From UBA6164 sp964527325 (GTDB lineage Bacteria > Patescibacteriota > Gracilibacteria > BD1-5 > UBA6164), in NCBI GenBank assembly GCA_964527325.1, contig CAZGNU010000041.1, positions 1 to 14,470 of the forward strand: a DNA stretch of 14,470 bases, written 5' to 3'. Both the position numbers and the translations under genes were made by a program. The notes under the pieces were generated by a model. That model was not told the DNA's origin, did no database searches, and saw only the letters and a program-made list of their open reading frames with translations. Below, one piece after another: positions 8,358 through 14,470 of this stretch (position 1 is its first letter; each line of letters begins with the position of its first letter).

Positions 8358-8882
8358 CTAAGCAGCCAACATCTCAACAACATCAACTCCAGTATGAACT
8401 CCACCATTTACCTGGTCAAGATATTTCATACACATAAGACAAAAACCGTTGTCTTTGATATTATGCACAGAAATACCAATTTTTGAATCATTATGAATAT
8501 CATCAGATAAAACAATAACTGGGACACCTGCATGATGTACTGCATCATTAATCATAATTTCATCATACCCTTTTGAGGAGATAATTAGAGGAATTCTGAA
8601 TCCCAATAGATCATAAATATTCTGCTCAAGTACATTTCCAGTAACAGAAACAACAATATGAGAAACAGAGTTTCTAAATCCTTCACGCAAAAAACCAATA
8701 TCTGCCCCTATCAACCTTGATGAACATACAACAGCAACTGGCTGTTTTTCGGGATCAATATTCCCAAAGTCTTCTTCAGATGTACTGTAAGCAAAAGGAA
8801 ATAAATTAATTCCCTGTTTGCTCAAAGAAGACAATACTAATTCAATAGGTTCACCATAAACCATTACTCCTTTTTCGTTCAT
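8358..8882 (-). CDS. Unrecognised alpha/beta protein, 174 residues, foreign in codon use
   Basis: ATG at 8882 to TAG at 8358. I do not recognise the family. Hydrophobic strands alternate with helices: GVMVYG, INLFPFAY, PVAVVCSS, HIVVSVTGN, IPLIISSKG, VPVIVLSDD. This suggests a Rossmann-like or receiver-like three-layer fold, without a clear catalytic motif. CLMCMKYLD near the C terminus has two cysteines. All 16 glycines are GGN and none is TGA, although native genes here use TGA for about half or more; G+C is visibly higher (about 35% in a sampled stretch); and AAGGAGGAG precedes the start when neighbours lack one. It has terminators on both sides. The likely explanation is recent transfer from a standard-code bacterium; an assembly chimera must also be considered. 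Confidence 0.85.
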   Translation of the reverse strand: MNEKGVMVYGEPIELVLSSLSKQGINLFPFAYSTSEEDFGNIDPEKQPVAVVCSSRLIGADIGFLREGFRNSVSHIVVSVTGNVLEQNIYDLLGFRIPLIISSKGYDEIMINDAVHHAGVPVIVLSDDIHNDSKIGISVHNIKDNGFCLMCMKYLDQVNGGVHTGVDVVEMLAA

Positions 8883-8887
8883 CTTTA

Positions 8888-8896
8888 CTCCTCCTT
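8888..8896 (-). promoter_or_regulatory. Canonical Shine-Dalgarno site of the foreign gene
   Basis: Minus-strand AAGGAGGAG lies 5 bases ahead of ATG at 8882, ideal for a 16S anti-Shine-Dalgarno match. It fixes the start and contrasts with A-rich leaders without such a site before the native genes. A TATTAT (8900-8905) just upstream could be a -10 element, but no good -35 is visible. Confidence 0.85.
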
Positions 8897-8911
8897 TTTA
8901 TAATAGTTAAG

Positions 8912-8958
8912 TTTTCACAAAAAAATAAGTTAGTTATTTATAACTAACTTTGTGAAAA
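8912..8958. terminator. Long inverted repeat, terminator ahead of the foreign gene
   Basis: AAGTTAGTTAT (8927-8937) and ATAACTAACTT (8940-8950) are perfect inverted arms. Outer arms TTTTCACAAA (8912-8921) and TTTGTGAAAA (8949-8958) extend the symmetry past a 5-base A-rich bulge. On the minus strand the inner stem is followed by a T run, so it should stop transcripts from the small membrane protein gene before the foreign gene. Confidence 0.7.
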
Positions 8959-8980
8959 AATCAAGTTTTATACATTTTTT

Positions 8981-9172
8981 TTATCTATAAATTTTATAAT
9001 TCCCAAATTTCACATAATCATCTTTCCCTTTTTTTCATTTAACTCATTTAAAAAATGCTAATAAATTTAATCATATAAATATAAAAAATCATCAGATTAA
9101 ATATGCAAGTATTGCTGGAGCTAAAATTATTATTATTCAAAAAACTATTAATGCTATTGGTAATATTCTCAT
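8981..9172 (-). CDS. Small membrane protein, 63 residues
   Basis: Two hydrophobic helices make up most of the protein: residues 2-27 (ILPIALIVFGIIIILAPAIL) and 28-42 (GGFFIFIGLNLLAFF). A lysine-rich tail follows (KGVKGKKGKDDYVKFGNYKIYR split across 43-63). TGA encodes six glycines, so it is a native code-25 gene. No family is recognised. It starts 12 bases after the toxin-like gene ends, so it may belong to that operon, and the hairpin at 8912-8958 closes it. Confidence 0.7.
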
Positions 9173-9184
9173 TTTTTACTTTTA

Positions 9185-9514
9185 TTAAAAATATATGTCA
9201 TTTATCAAAACAAAATCACCTTTTTCTATAATAACAACTATAGAATAACTTCTAACTTTTATTACTAATTTTGATAATTTATATTTATCTGTTACATCTA
9301 ATTCTACTCAAAATATTCATAAATTAATAGTGTTTTCTATTTTATCAATTATTTCATCAAACAATTCATTTGTTTTATTGATATATCCAGACACAATTAG
9401 ATATTCATCAACTAATCATGTATCAAAATAAAACTTTTTATAATAATCTTTTAGATTTTCCACAAATTTATTTACCCTTTCAAAGGATTTTTCAGAATAT
9501 TCTATATTAAACAT
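9185..9514 (-). CDS. ParE/RelE-like toxin candidate, 109 residues
   Basis: ATG 9514 to TAA 9185. N-terminal helices (EKSFERVNKFVENLKDYYKK) are followed by a mixed region and a C-terminal strand pair, LSKLVIKVRSYSIVVIIEKG then DFVLINDIYF. The basic residues VRSYS before the final strands recall the R.Y position of RelE/ParE toxins. The match is weaker than for 6674-6973. Support comes from the short gene that precedes it and overlaps its start by 8 bases. It could instead be an unrelated small protein. Confidence 0.55.
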
Positions 9515-9638
9515 ATACTTCTTTATTATCAGTAATATATATTTTTTCCATTTTTATTTCTTTTTCTAACTGTTTTCAACTATTTTTAATTGATTCTTTG
9601 ACCTTTTTTCTAAATTCGTTTGATGAATAAGTTTTCAT
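9507..9638 (-). CDS. Very short Phd/YefM-like antitoxin candidate, 43 residues
   Basis: ATG 9638 to TAA 9507 with one TGA Gly. YSSNEFRKKVKESIKN recalls the start of Phd/YefM antitoxins (S..EFR..), and MEKIYITDNKEVYV recalls the following strand ('I.ITRNNKPVAV'). The C-terminal toxin-binding part of normal Phd proteins, some 30 residues, is absent. Overlap with the next gene by 8 bases fits a toxin-antitoxin operon. Family assignment is an inference from a short match. Confidence 0.5.
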
Positions 9639-9711
9639 TTTTAATAAATTATTTAATAATTCTAAATTATTTTAATTATATTAAATTCTAAAGCAATTTT
9701 TTTTAATAAAA

Positions 9712-10971
9712 TTATTCAACTTCCTCAATATCTGCTCAAAGTCTTTGCAGTTTTTCTACAAATCTATCATATCATCTGTAAATATATTCTATATTTGTTA
9801 CTTTAGTCTCTCAATCTGCAATTAATCATGCTATTACTACAGCTGCTCATGCTCTTAAATCCCAAGAAGTTACAGTTGCTCATCATTGTAATTTATTTGG
9901 TCAATATATTACAGCTTCATGTGGATTAAGTGCAGTGTATTTTGTTCACATTTTTTCTAACTCTGCTAAAAAACTTAATCTTCATTCAAATAATACTTCA
10001 TGTATTTTTGATTCTCATTTTGCTTGAGTTAGTAAAATAGAAAATGGTGATTGTAAATCTGTTGGAAATGCTGGGAAAATATTAGTTTGAATTTTTACGG
10101 CTTTTAATTCATTACATTTGTATACTCTCAAAGTATCGTTTCACATATCATCAACTTTCACTCATGCTTCTTTTAGTTTTTCAATATATGTATACAAATC
10201 ATCTATTCTAGCATCAATAATATCTATATAATTTTTTGAAGCCAAAGCTCACATAATCATATAAGTTCATGACTCTATATAATCAGCTACTATATCAAAT
10301 GAAAAATTCGATTTTAGTCCATAAACTCAAGTAATAATCATCTCATGATTATATCTAATTTTTATATCAGCTCATGCTTTTCTTAAAAAATCTACCAAAT
10401 TCATTACATGTGGTTCAGTTGCTGCATTTTTTATAATTGTTTTTCAATCTCTAAGTACATTTGCAACTATCAAATTTTCAGTTGAACTTACTCAAAAACT
10501 AGCATTTAATGTTTTTTCTCATGTTTTAAGTTTTCAGTCTAATATTATTTCTTCTCCCTCACATTTTGAATTATATCCTATTGTTTCAAGTCAATTTAAA
10601 TGAGCATCAATTGGTCTAGCTCAAATAGCACATCATCCCGGAAATGGAATAGTTATATTTCCAAAGAAATGTAAAAGTGGAGATAAAAGAAAAATAGAAG
10701 ATCTAATTTTTCTAATTTTTTCAAAATTTAAATTTTGGTTTGTAATTCTAGAAGAATCAAAGTGCAAAGAATCTCACTCCCACTCATACTTAACCCCTAT
10801 TCACTTTAAAATATCAAGAAATGTATTTACATCTCAAATTTTTGGTACTCTATTTAATGTTACTCTACCATTTACAAGTAGAGCTGCTCCCAAAATAGGA
10901 AGTGTCGCATTCTTTGATCAACTTACTTTAACCGTTCAAGATAATTCACTTTTTCATTTAACTATTAGCAT
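9712..10971 (-). CDS. murA: UDP-N-acetylglucosamine 1-carboxyvinyltransferase
   Basis: MurA transfers enolpyruvate from PEP to UDP-GlcNAc, the first committed step of peptidoglycan synthesis. The 419-residue product has the family length. VSGSKNA carries the substrate-binding lysine (K20, equivalent to E. coli K22). PGGCAIGARPIDAHL carries the catalytic cysteine as C114, so the fosfomycin-sensitive Cys form is present rather than the Asp variant. The C-terminal part has LRAGAAVVIAGLIADGET and the YIYRGYDRFVEKLQRLGADI end typical of MurA. Both glycines before the catalytic cysteine's neighbours include TGA. The ATG at 10971 overlaps the end of the ZIP transporter gene by 7 bases, so translation is probably coupled. 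Confidence 0.96.
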
Positions 10972-11801
10972 TTATTCTTATTAATTTCTAAATTTAGACT
11001 ATGTTCATTCTCATGTTCATGCTTTTCTTTATGCTCATGTTCATGAACTCATATTTCATTAAATCACAAAAACATTAATACTCATAAAACCATAAATAGC
11101 AAATATACTATTTTTTTAGTATTTGTTCATTTTCATTTGAATTCTGGGAATATATCAGCAAGAGCAATATATAATAATCATCAAGTTATAACTGCTAATA
11201 TATATTCTTTATTATCAATTAATATTTCTGCAAATGGAAAAGTTAATAATGCTCAAAATATTCATCCAAAAGCTGCAAAATAAGCATATTTAATATTATT
11301 TTGATTCATTATATAATTAACTATGTTTTGTGGAATGGAATGAAGTAAAATAGCTAAAGTTGTAGCTATTCAAAAATGAAAATCCACAGAAAATGCTGAG
11401 AATAAGACAACTCAATGTAAAGCATTATGTAATACAGTTCAAGAAAACATTAATAGTCAATTTTTATGATTATGATTTTGAGAATGCTCACATGTTTTTT
11501 TGTGTGATAAATCTTTACAATGATGCCAATGAATAAATAATTCTAATATATAAAATAATCAAAGTCATATCAAAATAAATACTCATAATCACAATCAATT
11601 ATCTTCAAATAAATGTGTTAATTTAGGAATAAATCCTAAAAATATAATTCACAAAAGAAGTCAAACAGTTACAGCTGTTATGTATTCTAGATAATTATTT
11701 AATTTATTTTTAATAGTTTTAACGATGAAAATTGTAGCTAAAATTCAAAAAGCTACAATTATGTTACCTAAAAGAGTTCATAAAAAAGGTGTAATATTCA
11801 T
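10965..11801 (-). CDS. ZIP-family divalent metal transporter
   Basis: A 278-residue membrane protein with about seven to eight spans. The metal-site motifs of ZIP helices are seen as HNALHG (H125, N126, H129) and HSIPQN (H154, P157), and the C-terminal region has LYIALADIFPEF. Two histidine-rich stretches are likely metal sensors or ligands: the loop HWHHCKDLSHKKTCEHSQNH and the tail HEHEHKEKHEHENEH. ZIP proteins bring zinc, iron or manganese into the cytoplasm; which ion is unclear. The gene shares its last bases with the murA start. The palindromic repeat at 11831-11865 is just upstream. Confidence 0.92.
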
Positions 11802-11830
11802 TTTTTTTTATTATTTTATATTCTTATTAT

Positions 11831-11865
11831 CCCCTCTCTTCTAAGGAGAGGGTTAGGGTGAGGCC
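11831..11865. repeat. CTCTCC/GGAGAG palindromic repeat, copy 1
   Basis: On the minus strand it reads GGCCTCACCCTAACCCTCTC and then a loop and GAGAGGGG; the stem is CCCTCTC/GAGAGGG. It begins on the base after the stop of the exported protein gene (11866) and lies 30 bases upstream of the ZIP start. It shares leader and hairpin with the copy inside the pseudouridine synthase gene at 13290-13324. Similar CCCTCACCCTAACCCTCTCC-type repeats occur in many bacterial genomes (general knowledge). It could also act as a weak terminator. Confidence 0.7.
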
Positions 11866-12453
11866 TTATTTCTCAATTATTTCTAAAGTATACCCTCCTT
11901 CTGTAATTCATTTTGGTCATGCAACTCAGACAACTATATCACTTGTAATAGTATTTCAAGTCATATCAATATTTTTATTTAATCAAGCTACTGTATTAAT
12001 TTTACAATCATGAGTATATTCTTTTTCTGGAGGATAAACTTTACTTAATGCATCTGTTTTATAAACAAATATTGATAAATTTTCACTTTCTTGTCCAGAT
12101 AATTTTACTGATACATTTTTATTTTTTCATAATAGAACTCTATGCATTAAAATATTACCACTAAATTTATCGTATTCATTTTCATCAAAACATTTAACAA
12201 AATTTCATGAAGCCCAAGATAAATCAGACATAATTTCTCAGTCAGATATGTTTCATTCATAAATAGCTTTATGCTCTTCGTTAAAATTTAACTGTACAAC
12301 TCATCACTCTAAATTTGATATCTCTTTTTCTTTTTCTCACAAGAACGAACTATCAATTCATAACTTTTCTAATAAGTCTATTTGAGTATTATGTGGTACA
12401 AAAAAATAAAATCCTCAAATGATTAAAAATAGTATTATAATTATATTTTTCAT
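11866..12453 (-). CDS. Exported or membrane-anchored hypothetical protein, 195 residues
   Basis: ATG 12453 to TAA 11866. An N-terminal hydrophobic segment (NIIIILFLIIGGFYFFV, residues 3-19) acts as a signal peptide or anchor with no lipobox. The rest looks extracellular and beta-rich. Near the C terminus is TSDIVVGVAGPKGITEGGYT, reminiscent of bacterial C-terminal beta-sandwich domains on secreted proteins, but I cannot name a family. Two cysteines (in VKCFDE and HDCKIN) could form a disulfide. Many TGA glycines mark it as native. It may be a surface protein. Confidence 0.72.
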
Positions 12454-12480
12454 GTAAATAATTGTTAAATTGTAAATATG

Positions 12481-12545
12481 TACTATACAAGGGGCTAAAG
12501 CCACCTTGCTAATATTAACAAGGTGGCTTTAGCCCCTTGTACTAT
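12481..12545. mobile_element. 53-base perfect hairpin element flanked by a 6-base duplication
   Basis: The arms at 12488-12508 and 12519-12539 are a perfect 21-base inverted repeat (each starts CAAGG and contains GGGGCTAAAGCC or its complement) around a 10-base AT loop. TACTAT occurs directly on both sides, at 12481-12486 and 12540-12545, like a target-site duplication. The right copy contains the TAG stop of the pseudouridine synthase gene (12542-12544), so insertion would have kept the stop. G+C is far above the surroundings. No transposase is nearby; it would be non-autonomous. On the minus strand no T run follows, so it is not a classic terminator for that gene. The short duplication could be chance. 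Confidence 0.65.
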
Positions 12546-13564
12546 TTTTCTGTTATTTTTTCAATAAAAACTTTCAAATCTTTTTTTATTTTTGCTGTTA
12601 ATTCTATTTCCTTTTTTCTAGTATAATGAAAAAATTTAATTTTCCAAGCATGTAATGCTTGTCTGTGTAAACCATAATGTTTAGATAAAAACGCATTTAA
12701 TCTTTTATTTCAATAGTTTTTATCTCAAAGTATAGGATTTCATAAATCAGCCAAATGCACTCTTATCTGATGCATTCTACCTGTTTCAATCTTAACTTCA
12801 ACTTCAGAAATTACCATTTTTCATTCTTTTGTAGAAACTATATGTTCTTTCAAAAGTTTATAATGCGTAATTGCTGTTTTTCAATCTTCAGATACCTGAA
12901 CTTTATTTTCATTTTTTGCTCATTTTATTCTTAATAGTTTCTTTTTTATAGTTCATTTCCTTCTAGATAGCTTTCAATAAACTATTACGTAATAAGTTTT
13001 TTGTATCTTTTTATGATCCTTAAAATCCTTTACTAATTTTGTTAATATATTTTTTTTCTTAGCAATAATAAGTATTCATGAAGTATCTCTATCTATTCTA
13101 TGAGCTAGACTTGGTTTAAAAGTTAAACTATTAAGTTTTTCTCACAGATAATCTTGAACTTGATTAATAACATTACTTTCTTTTGTTTTAAAGTCTCAAG
13201 GATGAACATTTATTCAAGTATTTTTATTGATAACAAATAAGTCTCAATCTTCATAAACTATATCTTTTTTGTTAAATTTATTTGTAGCTTTTTCTCTCCC
13301 TTTTGGAGAGATTGAGTGAGGGCTTTTCATTAATAAATCAAAATCATCATCTCTAAGAAAAATTTTTATCTCATCTCAAATCTGCAATTTATATTCATTA
13401 TCTCTTTTCTTAAATTTTCAGTTACTTCCTTCAAATTTAACTTTTATTTTATCTTTTCTATTAAATTTATATATAAGTCATCTTGTCGCAGATGGAAAAA
13501 GTTTCCTCAAAAACTTATCCAATCTCTGATCTGCATCATTTTCTTCTATTTTAAATAATTTCAT
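12542..13564 (-). CDS. RluA-family 23S rRNA/tRNA pseudouridine synthase
   Basis: The 340-residue enzyme converts uridine to pseudouridine in structured RNA. It has an S4-like N-terminal domain (DADQRLDKFLRKLFPSATRG, about 10-75). A catalytic domain follows with DLFVINKNTGINVHPGD near 110, catalytic Asp158 in HRIDRDTSGILIIAK, and GRMHQIRVHLADLGNPILGD towards the C terminus. TGA supplies many of these glycines. Which site it modifies (RluC, RluD or other) cannot be decided. The linker between the domains, SPHSISPKGREKA (81-93), is encoded by a palindromic repeat read in frame. The stop lies within the TACTAT flank of the hairpin element. Confidence 0.92.
13290..13324. repeat. CTCTCC/GGAGAG palindromic repeat, copy 2, inside a gene
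   Basis: On the minus strand it reads GCCCTCACTCAATCTCTCC, a short loop, then GGAGAGA (plus-strand stem 13293-13299 with 13305-13311). It matches the leader and hairpin of copy 1 at 11831-11865. It is in frame within the pseudouridine synthase gene and encodes the interdomain linker, so it does no visible damage. This recalls the palindromic elements that insert into Rickettsia genes. Confidence 0.65.
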
Positions 13565-13580
13565 GTTTTTTTGTTAAATT

Positions 13581-14470
13581 TTATTGAAACACCGTAAAGT
13601 CAAAAGCTTCATTAACTGTATTTCCCCTCACTTTTACTTCTAAATTTTTTTTATATCAATATGATTTACCAGAAGCTTCTATTTTTGAATAACGAAGAGG
13701 TAACATATCATTATTAGATTGTATTTGCCATTCTAAATAAGGTATAATTATACTATCTATAGTTTCTAATTTATTAATAACAGAAAATTTTATAGTACAT
13801 TTTTCATCACAATTATTATAAAAATTTGAAAAACTCTCTGAAGATCAATCTAAAATTACCCCATCTGATAACCAAACATCAATATTATTATCAGTAAAAT
13901 CATCATCTGATTCTAAAATATTTTCTGCTTTTATTATACTTCAACTAGCATTTAATGTATCACCACTTCATGATAATTGCCAATTTATAATTTCTAAAAT
14001 TCATCAACTCAATGTTTCAACATCCAAATTTGTTCAAAATTTATCCAAATTTGGAACCCTAAAAGCAATTTCAAAATCAGAATCAATCCATCATTCTCAC
14101 ACTGAAAGCTGTATAGGATTTCACATTGAAATAGTGTTCCAATTAGAATCAAACTCACTATTTCATTCTCAAAATGGAGGAAGGGTATTTCAAGAAGATG
14201 TTGTGTTGTAACTTTTTGTTATTAAATCTGAAGTAAATCAAAGTAAATATTCATCTCTATCATCAATAAATCATGAATTATTTCTTGTATAAACATAATA
14301 CAATCACTCTTCAATAGCACTATTGGCTTGATAGTATGCAACAGAACTGTTTTCAACTCATTTTATTTCTCTTGAAAAAGGGACTATATATTCAAGCATC
14401 GCAAAAGCTAGTAGACTCATAATCATTACAAGTCACATTGCAAGTGGTAAACTAATTGCTTTTTTATTAT
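13581..14470 (-). CDS. Pilin/PilX-like membrane-anchored protein, 5' end outside the window
   Basis: At least 296 codons to TAA at 13581, with the start just beyond the window edge. The visible N terminus is KKAISLPLAMGLVMIMSLLA followed by FAMLEYIV. A short basic lead and one hydrophobic helix then run into AYYQANSAIEEGLYYVYTRN. This is the layout of PilX/PilV-type minor pseudopilins, where the helix continues into an 'A..A.sA.E.gl' stretch. The remainder is beta-rich and acidic, with CDEKC as a possible disulfide pair. It would sit in a type IV pilus or related surface fibre. No other pilus gene is in view, so the assignment is moderate. It ends 16 bases before the pseudouridine synthase start. 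Confidence 0.65.

Noticed and set aside
8912..8958. Attachment site or transposon end bordering the foreign gene
   Set aside because: The other border (8301-8334) has a different sequence and no target duplication is seen; both hairpins look like terminators.
10981..11060. Tandem CAT/ATG-type repeat as a DNA repeat element
   Set aside because: It is the histidine-glutamate-rich tail of the ZIP transporter; the repetition follows from the protein.
12481..12545. Ordinary intrinsic terminator of the pseudouridine synthase gene
   Set aside because: On the gene's strand no T run follows the stem; T residues occur only on the opposite side, and the flanking TACTAT duplication suggests an inserted element.

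Overview
The window is very AT-rich and reads only if TGA is translated as glycine. In-frame TGA falls exactly where invariant glycines belong: GHPDK of MetK, GHSGSGKTT and LSGGERQ of an ABC ATPase, PGGC of MurA, and VHGI and HDAFGD of a DEDDh exonuclease. TGG is still used for tryptophan. TGA=Gly is genetic code 25, known from the candidate phyla Absconditabacteria (SR1) and Gracilibacteria, so this is almost certainly a Patescibacteria/CPR genome. Read with the standard code, nearly every gene here would look broken. Most native starts lack a Shine-Dalgarno sequence.

Layout: all genes are on the minus strand except the exonuclease and one doubtful small ORF. From right to left in window coordinates, which is the direction of transcription: a membrane-anchored pilin/PilX-like protein cut by the window edge (13581-14470); an RluA-family pseudouridine synthase (12542-13564); a perfect hairpin element with a 6-bp flanking duplication (12481-12545); an exported hypothetical protein (11866-12453); a CTCTCC/GGAGAG palindromic repeat; a ZIP metal transporter overlapping murA (9712-11801); a Phd-like/ParE-like toxin-antitoxin pair (9185-9638); a 63-residue membrane protein (8981-9172); a terminator-flanked single-gene cassette of foreign character (8301-8958); a PrsW-like membrane protease (7266-8240); and a second toxin-antitoxin pair (6674-7133). 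On the plus strand follows a DEDDh exonuclease with an ExoX-like tail (5816-6643), divergent from an AAA_14/DUF4143 ATPase (4363-5625). A SAM-I riboswitch with its own promoter and terminator (4143-4355) precedes metK (2998-4125). An ABC half-exporter (1169-2950), a 150-residue hypothetical protein and the start of a second ABC exporter subunit (1-393) complete the left side.

Functional reading: the riboswitch should tie S-adenosylmethionine synthesis, and perhaps the ABC exporter 47 bases behind metK, to intracellular SAM. ZIP and MurA are probably translationally coupled. Accessory DNA lies between housekeeping genes: two toxin-antitoxin pairs, the ATPase, the foreign cassette and two kinds of short palindromic repeat. 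The most unusual items are the code-discordant cassette at 8358-8882, the hairpin element that duplicated a hexamer containing a stop codon, and a palindromic repeat read in frame within the pseudouridine synthase gene.
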